A DNA stretch of 64,000 bases, taken from assembly GCA_013399015.1 (NCBI GenBank), contig VWZX01010908.1:62001-126000 (forward strand), in the 5' to 3' direction. The translations under genes and the position numbers were made by a program. Origin of the DNA: Galbula dea. Its lineage: Eukaryota; Chordata; Aves; Piciformes; Galbulidae. Positions 36,401-45,475 of the stretch are shown here, one piece after another. Below the pieces are notes generated by a model, which saw only the letters and a program-made list of their open reading frames with translations, was not told where the DNA came from and did no database searches. Numbering within the stretch: the first letter of the stretch is position 1; every line of letters starts with the position of its first letter.

Positions 36401-39400
36401 GTTGACCTGTGTGGGGAGAGCAGGCTGGGAGCAAGGGCTCAGCTCCCTCCTGCCAGGGCAGCAGGTCCTTCAGCATCAGCCAGCACCATCTCCCATGGGT
36501 CCATCCACAGCAGGAGATGCAGGGACTGAGTGTCTTGTCTGAAGACAGCAAGCAGAGGCTGGAGCAGCCCTGGAGCTTTACTACAAGGCAGCAGGTGCTA
36601 GCAGCAAGCAAAGCCTCTTCCCTGAGCATGCCACAGATCAAAAGGGTGTTAAGGAAGGGAAAAATCCCAGGAAAAATGGGACACTTCAGTGAAGGTTCTC
36701 CCATGGCCCCACAGTGCCCCTGCAGCTCCTGCTCTTGTTGCCCCCCAGCAGGGGGGGACTGGAAGATCCCAGATCCCAGCAGATGCTGGGACTTCAAAAT
36801 CCACATTCCAAATTGACTTATACTGAATTAGTTTCTTGTTGTGCCTGAGGATGCCTCTGCTCCAGGGGCCTGTGTTTTGTTTTCCAGAGCTGTGCTGTGA
36901 TCTGGATTACAGGAGCTTGGAAGTTGACTCCCTTCTCCCATGTGGCCACTCTTCCTGATTGTGACAAAGCCACAGAAGGTTTTGTGTGCAGGGATGTGGC
37001 AATCCCCAGTGCTCAGCTGGAGAGTCAATGGTCATGGCCATTCATTTCCAGGAACAGCTCACACCTGCCTCTGAAAGGAGCCACTGGCTCCACTGATGTT
37101 TTTGCCACTGCCACCCTGTCCTACCCCAGCTCATGACCTGGGGCAAGAGCTCAGAGTCAACATCATCCAGAGCCAGCATCATCTTGATGAACAGAAAAGC
37201 CCAAGAGAAGAGAGTAGAGGTGTTAGAGGAAAGCTGAAGGAGTGCCACTGGTGGAGGATGCTCACAGAGTGGGGAGATGAGCCCATCACATGCCCAGACC
37301 CCAGCCTTCAGCATGACCCTGCTCCCACAGCATCAGCATCAATCCCCACGTCAGCAGCCTCATTAGGTTGTGCTAATTAGCCAGGCAACTCGAGGGGATG
37401 CTGGTACACCAGCACTCCCCAGAACAGCTTTATTGATGGCTGGTAGAGCATCTAGGAAGAATTTAAAGCAGCATCTCAAAACCTCAGCCCCAGGGTTTTG
37501 TTAGTCTTGATTTTGGCACAGCCACTTTGCCCAGCTCTGCTCTGGGGCAGTGGGTTCAGCTCCTGGGGAGGGCTGGGGCTCAGCACTGGTGGCAGGATCT
37601 GACTGCTGAGTTTGAACTGGAGAAAAGCAAGTGGGTTAGTAGTCAGGTTAGAGAGAGTGACCCAGCTAGCACAGGGGAAAGAGCAGCAGGTGAAGGACAG
37701 GAGCAGAGCATGAGGGATGTAGAGGGAGAAAGGATAGAGGAGATGGAAAGGGCCAGAGCTGAGCTGAGCTCTGCTCCACTAGGTGTACACCTGCCTCCAG
37801 CCTCTTGCCCAAGCTAAAGGAGTAGATGTGGAATAACCCACCCTGGCCTCCCCCATGACAATATTGGGTCTCAACAGTCAGCACATCCCTACTCTTTGTA
37901 TAAACATCTCAGAGGTGCAGAGCAGGCACCGAGGGGAGGGCAGCCACAGCACTGGCACTCATGTCCTCACCCACCCAGAGGTGTTCTGACCATCTTCTGT
38001 AACTGACTCTTGCCATCACCCTGGCTCCTTTGACATTTTGATTGGCAAAACCAGACAGTGAAGCCACACATAGCTCTGGAGTGCTTGGATCTCCAGTCCA
38101 CACACACATCATCTCCAGGTTCTCCCCATCTTTCCTTACCCCTGGCTGGGCGCTGATTGCATCAGACAAGCATTTACCTTAAATTTAGCAACCCCTCTCC
38201 TCTGCTTTCCAGGAAGATGTGATGGCTAATGAAGCATCAGCTCAGCATGGGTGAAGGCCAGAGCAGAGGAGGAGCCTTGGGGCATGCAGCCCCTGGAGCA
38301 CTTCCCCTAACTCACCTGTATATGGAGACGTTCTCGATCAGCTCGTTGGTTCCGCTGTCGTTCAACACGATCCCTCGGGGGGAGACTTTCAGAGTCACCT
38401 TCTGCAGCTTCTTTCCACTGGCTTTTGCCTTTGGAAAGGAAAGAGGGAGGAGAAAGTGAGAGGCTTTCATCCCAAGGCATGTGAGCAAAGGCTGCACTGC
38501 CTAACTAGCAGGTTACTAGCACTCATTGGTACTAGAGACTGCATTTACTCCCAGGTGTGATAAGGCACTCGTCCTGTAAGCAGGAACTTTTCCTGCCATT
38601 AACCAGGACATTCACCACTCACCCCACACTGGGCACCTCCAGGAGGACTTCCCCATGGCCATCCCAGGAGGCAGTGACTGCTCTGGCTGAGGTTTGCCAG
38701 TGCTTGGTGAAACCCTGGCAAGTTTGGTCTTTCTGGCTAGCTCTGGAGAAGAGCAGGACACCAACACGTCCAAGGAAGCAGGATGGTCCTGCAGGACATG
38801 GGCTCCCACTCAGGTGATGTCAAGCTGTGCTTAAGCTCCTCAAACCAGGACACTGGATTAAAAAGTAACTAGATTTTTAAGTGCCACTCTTGTGCTTTTC
38901 AGCCTTCAAGTTACATTCAGCTTGCTGCCCAGCTTCTCTCCAAAAAGCCACAAACACACAGCTAGCTAGTTACAGCCTCCAGACCCTGAGCCTCAGCCCT
39001 GCTCCCTGGGGACCTCACTTGAGCCAGGACATGGAGATCAGCTGGTGGTTAGGTCCTGCCCTGCTGGGGCTGGCCTCAGCCCTGGGGCTTTCAATTAAAG
39101 GCTCAGCTCTCTGTGGAGCAGAGCAGCCATGAAAGGCTCTGCCAGCAGCTCCTGTTTCATGGGAGCTCTTCTCTCCCACCCAGCTCAGCACATACTGGGA
39201 GCCCCTAGCTCAGCTCACCACCCCACTGAGTTTTATGACAGTTAACTGGACAATTGGGTCTCTACCTCATTCAGTTTTATAAGGGCTTAAAGGAGTCTTG
39301 ATTTAACTTGGAGCCTGGTGAGCAGGGGCTCCAGGGAGGCTTGGTGCTGGAGGATGGCTGAAAATCACTCCCTCTCCCACCAGAGTCACAGCAGGATGGC

Positions 39401-42051
39401 TGGTGTATCAGCTGGGAATGGGAGCAATCTGTCCTGCTCCCTTCTCCTCTTACACCTCCAAGTCCCAGGAGGGAGAACCCAGAACTCCATGCCAGCTCTT
39501 GGTCACGTGCTGGCTGCCCTCAGAACACTGTCCCTGCCTTGCAAGAGGAGAGATAGCCCTGGGGAAGGCTGATTTCACCAGGCCAGGGTCACCCAGGCTT
39601 ATCAAGGGGTCCCAGAGCTCAGAGACACAACACCAGTTTTCCACAGCCTGTCCCATCTGCAAGCCAGGACTGGTCCCAAGGGCTTCCCCTTGCTGCTGTC
39701 TGCATTTCTGCCTCCACCACCAGAAACCTTCTCATCCCTGAAAGGGCTGGACCTGCAATCCTAACCCCCACCTCAGCCTGCAGACGGACAGCAAAGCCTC
39801 CAGACCTGCAGCTTCTGAAACTCTCCCCAGTGACAGACTTGTTTGAGGAGCAGGAGATGGAGCTCTGCTCCAGCATGGACACTCACGGTGGCAACGATCC
39901 TTTTGACAGCAGCTGCAGAGAGCTCCTCCCCCTTGGGCTGCTCCACCAGGGTCATGCCCATGTACTTGAGGCTGAAGAGCATCCCCTCCAGCAGGGTCTC
40001 ACGGGTATCAGTCCAGTTCTCTGGAAGCTCTAGAGAGACAATAAAGAGGCTCCTGGATTCCCAAATGCACAAGGATGTCCCTGTTGAGCCCTGAGGGAGG
40101 GTTTAGGTATGAGTAAGGTGTTGGTTTAGCTGCTGCCGGGACTTCTGCACCCGAGTGCCTTGGGGCAACTCCCACCTGGCTCCAAGCTCCTTCCAGGGAG
40201 TTGTAGAGAGTGAGAAGGTCTCCCCTGAGCCTCCTCTTCCCCAGACTAACCAACCCCAAGCTCCCTCAGCTGCTCCTGACACCACTTGTGCTCTAGACCC
40301 TTCACCAGCTCCACTGCCCTTCTCTGGGCACACTCCAGCACCTCAAGGTCAAGGATGCTGCTGCTGTCCTCCCAGCCCCAGTGGCTGAAGCCAGGGGAAG
40401 CACACCAAGGTGAAGGGTGATCTCCACACGCTGGACAGGCAGCTGCCTGCCCTCAATCCCTGCCTCACTAGTCAGGCATTGCTCTTGCACCCTGTGCAGG
40501 GCACCTTGGGCCTTCACCCCCCAAGCACCCCACACTGCCTGGGACGATGCCAGGAGCAGGGAGGCACTGGGCACCTCCATAGCTGAGGGAGGGAGAACCA
40601 CCCAGGGCAGAAATAGCAGTGGTTTAAGTGCAGCCACTGAAGTGCTTGCAGAAAGGAGGCCTAAGAAGGCACAGACTGACAGACAGACAAGTCAGAGAGC
40701 AGCTCCTCCATGCACTCTGTTCCACACCACCTCACCCTATACACAGGTGATCACACCCAGCATGGGTCCAACCCATGGGGTGATGGTGATGCCCTCACCC
40801 AGCCAAGGGCACTGTGGCCAGCAAGGTCACTGTCCAGCAGGCTCAGGGCAACTCTGAGGGCTGTTGTATTTCCAAGGACCTCTCTCTATGGATACATCCC
40901 ATGGGGGAAGCACATACATCCATGCAGATACCCCCCCTCCATCACCCCCCCAGGATGCCCCCAGCCAGCTTCTCCCTCTACCTCCCACAGCTGTTAGCCC
41001 TTAATCCCAGTTGAAAGGTGTAAGACTCATCAGATTAGAGAAGTCAAGGAGTCTGATCTCACCTATGGGTGACAAGGGCAGGGCAAGGCACCCTCCTGTG
41101 CCTACTGCCATGTTTGAGGGGGGTCCAGGGCAGGGGTCAGCTGGGCTGGTGCCCCCTGCCCCTATCACAGTGGGAGGATGTCTGGCAGGGGCCAAGTGGC
41201 TGCTGGCCCAGGAGCCATCAATCGTGTGACAGGACCAGGAATGGGATGACAGAAACCACCCACAAGGCTTCAGCCCCCACCCTAAGATGGGGGATGGGGA
41301 CAGTCCCCATCCAGCCCCCCACCACTGCATGGAGAAAGGGGTGCAGGGAGAAGGTGGGTGCAAAGTGGGAGTGAAAAGATGGGTGCAAGAGAGAGGAGTA
41401 AAGGAGAAAAGGGGTAGAGGGGAGCATGGAGAAAAAGGGGGGGAGGGTAGATGTGAAAAGGCAGCACAGGAGGGAGGAAAAAGAAACTCAAGGAGGGAGA
41501 AAAGTGGGTGCAGAGGGGTGAGAAGTGAGATAAAGGTGGGAAGGAAGAAGAGGGGATGTGGGACAAGGTGCTGGGACAAAGGGGTGCAGGGGGGGTGAGA
41601 AAGGTGCGATAAAGGTGGGAAGGAAGACTTGAAGGTACGGGACAAGGAGGTGCAGGAAAAGGGAGTGCAGGGGCGTGAGAAAAGTGGGCTGAAGGTGGGA
41701 AGGAAGAAGTAGGGGTGTGGGACAAGGGGGTGTGGGACAAGGGGATGCAGTGGGTGAGAAAAGTGGTATAAAGCTGGGAAGGAAGAAATAGGGCTGCGGG
41801 ACAAGGGGGTTCAGGGGGTGAGCAAAGTGGGATAAAAGTGGGAAGAAAGAAGTGTGGGTGCAGGACAAGGCGGTGCGGGGGAACGAGATGCGGGATAAAG
41901 CCAGGAAGGAAGAAGTGGGAATGCGGGACAGGAGGGTGCGGGGTGGGGGGGGTGTAAGAGTCTCACTCTTGTGCCGTCCCCCGGCCCAGGAGGGTTTGTG
42001 GACGCTGGGGCTCCGCAGCAAGGCGCGACCGGCAGACTTGAGAGCGTCCAT
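27305..42051 (-). CDS. LDLRAP1: LDLRAP1 (ARH), complete coding gene, 9 exons, 306 aa
   Basis: LDLRAP1 is the clathrin adaptor that links the FDNPVY tail motif of LDL-receptor family members to clathrin and AP-2 for endocytosis, notably in hepatocytes. Coding exons (minus strand): 42051-41967, 40029-39887, 38428-38316, 35745-35631, 32720-32648, 32196-32113, 30720-30590, 28926-28892, 27446-27305. They total 921 bp, all introns are GT-AG and all phases agree, giving 306 residues (human 308). N-terminus: MDALKSAGRALLRSPS. The PTB domain spans about residues 40-175 (KLPENWTDTRETLLEG, KVSPRGIVLND, AYIAQNQ, VAQAFKLAFEFWQ). The type I clathrin box LLDLE is at 211-215 and the AP-2 beta-appendage box DEAFSRLAQSR at 255-265. 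The C-terminus is DDLFLF. No truncation or frameshift is seen; the PTB-to-clathrin-box linker is the least conserved part. The identity is from recalled human protein. Confidence 0.97.
28892..28926 (-). CDS. LDLRAP1: LDLRAP1 coding exon 8 (35-bp microexon, AP-2 box)
   Basis: 35 bp between accaag and AG|GTAATT, encoding EMDDGLDEAFS plus two bases of arginine. It supplies the acidic-aromatic half of the AP-2 beta-appendage motif. Human has ELDDGLDEAFSR here. Its polypyrimidine tract is a CT microsatellite. Confidence 0.95.
28939..28962. repeat. (GA)12 microsatellite in the exon 8 acceptor region
   Basis: Twelve GA units on the plus strand, CT on the sense strand, ending 13 bases before LDLRAP1 exon 8. 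It forms the polypyrimidine tract of that acceptor. Confidence 0.95.
29974..30075 (-). mobile_element. Short CR1 3' terminus in LDLRAP1 intron 7
   Basis: About 100 bp beginning gatcacagaatcacagcatt and containing gttggaagggaccttaaaga, the inverted CR1 3' end. It is severely 5'-truncated and lies in the same orientation as the gene. Confidence 0.92.
30567..30580. repeat. (CA)7 microsatellite beside the exon 7 donor
   Basis: On the sense strand a (TG)7 run starts about 9 bases after the LDLRAP1 exon 7 boundary. Confidence 0.9.
30590..30720 (-). CDS. LDLRAP1: LDLRAP1 coding exon 7 (clathrin box)
   Basis: 131 bp after gttcacag, encoding SAATGNLLDLEDPARSPLSS through SSVNNNVVW. It carries the clathrin box LLDLE. 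Donor TGG|GTAAGT, phase 0. The acceptor reads CAGCAGCAG, so up to two alanines could be dropped by in-frame alternative acceptor use. Confidence 0.96.
30999..31165. repeat. Two-copy tandem duplication of about 91 bp
   Basis: The unit accaccttctattcaggatg at 30999 recurs as accactttctattcaggatg at 31090, with matching sequence (agccccaggcaag, aggacatcccaacc) following in both. It lies in LDLRAP1 intron 6. Confidence 0.85.
32113..32196 (-). CDS. LDLRAP1: LDLRAP1 coding exon 6 (linker)
   Basis: 84 bp after ttttgcag, encoding EKEKRERSILEGEGRSSSPS then SEAPAHPHA plus one base, with donor T|GTAAGT. The EKEKR start matches the family; the rest is a serine- and proline-rich linker that differs strongly from human. 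The boundaries are fixed by the required reading frame on both sides. Confidence 0.9.
32648..32720 (-). CDS. LDLRAP1: LDLRAP1 coding exon 5
   Basis: 73 bp after ctttccag, encoding AQAVTLTVAQAFKLAFEFWQ then AAKE, the C-terminal helix of the PTB domain. The donor is G|GTGAGG, leaving one base of a glutamate codon. Confidence 0.96.
33060..33450 (-). mobile_element. CR1 LINE internal fragment in LDLRAP1 intron 4
   Basis: About 390 bp. The plus strand reads agttccctcagctgctcctc, then ggacacactccagcacctcc, then ccttcttggccacctgggca, inverted CR1 sequence lying 5' of the usual 3'-end fragment. Its orientation is the same as the gene. Confidence 0.9.
35631..35745 (-). CDS. LDLRAP1: LDLRAP1 coding exon 4
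   Basis: 115 bp after tctttcag, encoding ISYCTADKIHDKVFAYIAQN through CHAFLCTKRKM, the peptide-binding side of the PTB domain. Donor ATG|GTCAGT, phase 0. Confidence 0.97.
38316..38428 (-). CDS. LDLRAP1: LDLRAP1 coding exon 3
   Basis: 113 bp encoding AKASGKKLQKVTLKVSPRGI through NELIENVSIY, central strands of the PTB domain. It ends with two bases (AG) of a split arginine codon at the donor AG|GTGAG. Confidence 0.97.
39887..40029 (-). CDS. LDLRAP1: LDLRAP1 coding exon 2
   Basis: 143 bp beginning after ctctctag and encoding KLPENWTDTRETLLEG through ELSAAAVKRIVAT, the start of the PTB domain. The donor is ACC|GTGAGT, phase 0. A second AG two bases into the exon would break the frame and is rejected. 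Confidence 0.97.
40165..40350 (-). mobile_element. CR1 LINE internal fragment in LDLRAP1 intron 1
   Basis: The plus strand contains gtgagaaggtctcccctgag and gcacactccagcacctcaag, the inverted CR1 segment upstream of the 3' terminal block. Its orientation is the same as the gene. Confidence 0.88.
41516..41955. repeat. Purine-rich minisatellite (period about 64-81 bp) next to LDLRAP1 exon 1 donor
   Basis: At least six imperfect units starting gtgagaaaagtgggataaag and continuing with gtgggaaggaagaag, with starts near 41516, 41597, 41673, 41754, 41818 and 41882. The last unit ends about 12 bases from the exon 1 donor. Related but degenerate purine-rich sequence extends left to about 41330. On the gene's sense strand the tract is C/T-rich. 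Confidence 0.85.
41967..42051 (-). CDS. LDLRAP1: LDLRAP1 coding exon 1
   Basis: 85 bp encoding MDALKSAGRALLRSPSVHKP and SWAGGRHK plus one base of a split lysine codon (donor CACAAGA|GTGAGA). The ATG has G at -3 and G at +4, a strong context. It is the first in-frame ATG; an in-frame near-cognate TTG lies 60 bases upstream. Confidence 0.95.
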
Positions 42052-42108
42052 CCCGATCCGATCCGATCCGATCCCAGCCCCGATCCCGATCCTGACCCCG
42101 ACCCGCCG
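42051..42108 (-). repeat. LDLRAP1: Pentanucleotide repeat in LDLRAP1 5' UTR abutting the ATG
   Basis: On the plus strand, gatcc units (gatccgatccgatccgatcc) with diverged copies beyond. The pure part ends only a few bases before the start codon. The reading frame in front of the ATG is open. Confidence 0.85.
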
Positions 42109-42120
42109 CAAACTTTCCAG

Positions 42121-42240
42121 CAGCGCCAGCGCTGACGGCGTCCGGGGGCGTGGCCCGTATGCAAATGAGGCGTGGTTACGTCACTGGGACACGCCCATTC
42201 ATGACCACGCCCCCCTCGCCCCCCGTCCCGCTCTTGGGGT
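42121..42240 (-). promoter_or_regulatory. LDLRAP1: LDLRAP1 promoter: octamer, CRE-like site, GC/KLF boxes
   Basis: No TATA box. Upstream of the start codon lie a perfect octamer ATGCAAAT (42159-42166, plus strand), a CRE-like TTACGTCA (42176-42183; TGACGTAA on the sense strand), and several CACCC/GC boxes (ggggcgtgg at 42145, cgtgg at 42171, acacgccc at 42190, accacgccc at 42204). It sits in a CpG island of about 41870-42300. The precise start site is unknown but probably falls between 42052 and 42150. Confidence 0.7.
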
Positions 42241-42360
42241 GTCCCGGGAGGTGTGCGAGTGTCCCTCGGTGTCCCCACAGGACTCTGAGGCTCGGCAGAG
42301 GGTCCCTGAGAAGGACTGGGGGGACGGAGACATCCCCAGCGGCAGGGACGTGCCTGAGGG

Positions 42361-42490
42361 AGGGATGGAGCCGTCTGGAGGGACCTGGATACGCCGGATG
42401 GATGGATGGAGAGAGGGAGGGATCCATCTGGAGAGACCTGGATACATCTGAGGGAGGGATGGATGGATCCATCTGGAGGGATCTGGGCAG
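42361..42490. repeat. Imperfect tandem repeat with ggatggatgg and ggatccatctggag units
   Basis: Three imperfect copies of a unit containing ctggagggacctggatac and gggagggatgg, interleaved with GGAT tetranucleotides. It lies between the LDLRAP1 promoter and the upstream CR1. Confidence 0.8.
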
Positions 42491-42497
42491 GCTGGGA

Positions 42498-43102
42498 CCA
42501 TGTGAACCTCCTTGAGGTTCAGCAAGGTCAAGTGCAAGGTCCTGCCCCAGGGTCAGAGCAACCCTTGGTTACCAGCACAGCTCCTCCAGCCTGTACGGGT
42601 GAAGAGCAGCTCCGTGGAGAAGGGCTCGGGGGTGCTGGTGGGTGAAAAGCTGGAGATGATCCAGCAATGTGTGCTTACAGCACAGAAGCCAACTGTGTCC
42701 TTGGCTCATCCCCAGCAGTGTGGCCAGCAGGGCAGGGAAGGGATTCTGCCTCTGCTCTGCTCTGGGGAGACCTCCCCTGCAGTCCTGGTGCCAGCTCTGG
42801 AGTCCTCAGCACAGCACAGACATGGATCTGGTGGAGTGGGTCCAGAGGAGGCCACAGAAGTTATCTAGATAAAAGTGATTTAGACTAAGTAGAAGGAAGA
42901 AATTTATTACCCTGAGGGTGGTGAGAGCCTGGCCCAGGTTGCCCAGAGAGGTGGGAGATGCCCCATCCCTGGAACCATTCCAGCTTAGGTTGTCTGGGGC
43001 TGTGAGCAACCTGCTCTAGTTGCAGATGTCCCTGCTGGCTGTGGGGGGTTGGACTACATGGCCTTTACAGGTCCCTTCAGCCCAAACCACTTGATGACTA
43101 TG
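42498..43102 (+). mobile_element. CR1 LINE 3' fragment (older subfamily), about 600 bp
   Basis: Sense-orientation CR1 with the upstream aggtcaagtgcaaggtcctg segment, a middle part with gtggagtgggtccagaggag, and the 3' terminal ggggttggactacatggcct. It is noticeably diverged, and begins roughly 450 bp upstream of the LDLRAP1 start codon. Confidence 0.9.
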
Positions 43103-45300
43103 AAAAAGCTGCTGCTCCCCATAGAGTCTCCCCACCGGACACCTGGGGAGCCCCAAAATCACCAGAGCCACCCTACCAACACCTCAGGAGGAGTGGTGAG
43201 GGTGGGGAGAGCAGTAAACACCAGCTTCGTGGGGGTCCCATGGTGAAGTCCCACTCAAATTCAGGTCAGGAAACCTTTCCCAGGCCTGCATGACAACATG
43301 ACCCAAATCACTCACATCAGCACACTCAGCTGACACCAAAAAAGTCCCATTTTCTCCAAGAGGTGTTGGATTGCCCCCACCCTGGGAGGAAAAAGGGTGA
43401 TATGATATCTTAACATGGAGTGTGCTCAAGGTTTGCTGTCCCTCCCTTGTCACTGTGGCCACCAATGTGCTTTTAACTCAGCCTGAACATAATTGTGTGG
43501 AAGATTAGGGCCCTCAAAGGCTTTCTGAAATTAAAGGGATAATAACAAGGAGGTTAAACCCCATCTTTAGGATTTATAGAATAATGCCTTACAAAGCTTA
43601 TTATTCACAGAAACATTTGGGTAATTGAAAAAAATCCCTTTTTAGTTCAATTTTAACCTCCCTGTCTCATGTTTATAGCACAAGAGTCACCCAGGAGACC
43701 AGCTGGGCAGTGGGGTGGCAGCAGCCAGTTCTCCACCACAGGACACAAGTGGGTGGTGGAAGGGGTGAGCAGAATGGCCTTTCCTAAAAGCCCAGTCTAA
43801 ACCAGGATGGTGCCACTGGTGCATCTCCATTTGGTGCCTGCTTTGGGGTGAGCTGGAGATGGTGACTGGCATTTGAGAGCAGACACCTCCCCTGAGGGCT
43901 AACCACCCCAGAGGGGTTTCTCTGAGGGCAGCACCACACAAATCCCAAAGAACCTGAAAAAATCACTGCCTCAGGAAGGAATTTAAGCATCCACAGAGAC
44001 CTATCTCCATGCAACAAATGCCTTCAGCTCCTGCCCTTGCTTTGAGCACGTGCTCAGACCTAACTCAAGCCCAGGGTTTTAAGCCTGAGCTCAAATGATG
44101 TCACTAAATGGCAAAGGAAGCTCAGCTGCCACCCAGCAGCTTGCACTTCATAGAGGGCTTCCTGCTTGCCAATAGCCCAGGAGTCAAGACAGACACTTTT
44201 GCCATGAATTCCTTGCTAAGGTGACCTGAGAAAGCACCCAGCAGGTAGTGGGCATTCCTAGTTCTGTGTTTTGCACCATCACTAAATCTATCAGCCCAGT
44301 GGGGTGCTGTGGTGTGCTCAGCAGCAGGATCTGCCCCTGGGTGTGCTGCTCTGCTGCTTCTTTCCCATCCTTTCCTCCAGGATGAGTTCACAAGGCAGCT
44401 GCTGGCCATGATCTCAAGAGGGAATGATCTGCAGCACTCCTGCTGCTGCCATCCTCCCCCTCTGTGGCTCCTCCTGCACTGACCTTTGAGGCTCCTCTCA
44501 AGGCTCACAGGGTGGATTGATTCCTGGTCCTCTGGTGGACGGTTGCAGAGGGTGTGAGGCTCAGCTGTAGCTTCCCTGGCCGAGTTTTTCCACTGAATCC
44601 CAGCACTGGGGCTGGTATTTGTCCCTTGCTTACCTGGGTGTTACATCGTGGGAGCAGCAGGATGCATCTCTCCAAGTGCCACCACACAAGCTGCAGAAGT
44701 GAAGGGACCATGACAGCAACCTGAGAGATAGGAGTCAGCAAATCAAAGTCTGGAACTATGCCATCCAAGCCCCAGCCTCCCTGAAAGTCCTCATTTGAGT
44801 TTAAAATATCTCTGTATTGGTAAAAAAACCTTCTAGAGTCATGTCCCCCCAGGAGAGCAGAGCATCAGGCAGCTCCAAATCACAGCTCCACACCCAGCTA
44901 CCTGCTACCACAGCTGGCAGGTGTCCCTTCTCCTCAAGAGTGGCCCATGGGCAGACAGAGAGGTCCTGTGGGGTAGGCTAACTGGAAATAAATCCATTTC
45001 TTTCTGTCTGAGTGCTGAGCATGGCAGAGCAGTGATGTTTTGGAGCCCTTCTTGCTCTCTCACTTGCTGGGAGCTCCTCGTGGTTGACCTCCTCCAGCCA
45101 TGCTTGGCTGCTCCCCACCCATCCATCTCCTCATTAATTGTCCTCTCTCCTGATGAGCCACCAGCTCTCTCTGCACAGTCTCTCAAGGTTATTTTCAGCT
45201 CTGCAGTGTCACTGGAACACACCAGTCTGCTGCTATTGCAGCAGCAGGGCTTGCTCCTCTCAGCTGTGTCCAACATCATCTCTTCTATCCAGGAAACACA
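43103..45300. other. Intergenic DNA, no gene seen
   Basis: AT-rich low-CpG stretch at about 43470-43690 that may be a conserved non-coding element; otherwise nothing recognised. Confidence 0.5.
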
Positions 45301-45301
45301 A

Positions 45302-45475
45302 AGGAATCATGGACTGGTTTGGGTTGGAAAGAGCCTTTCAAAGTCATCTGGTCCAACCCTCCCTGCAGCCAGCAGGAACAACCCCAACTACATCAGGTTA
45401 CTCAGAACCCCAATCACCCTGACCTTGAACCTCCCCCAGGGACCTCCCTGCCCTTCCTCCCCATCCCTGTGTTTG
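45302..45475 (-). mobile_element. CR1 LINE 3' fragment (older subfamily)
   Basis: The plus strand reads ggtttgggttggaaagagcc then catctggtccaaccctccct and actacatcaggttactcaga, an inverted CR1 3' end of a different, diverged subfamily. Confidence 0.85.

Noticed and set aside
41001..42111. Long minus-strand frames rich in Pro, Ser, His and Phe over the LDLRAP1 intron 1 array
   Set aside because: They are produced by the pyrimidine-rich minisatellite following the exon 1 donor; the true exon ends at 41967.
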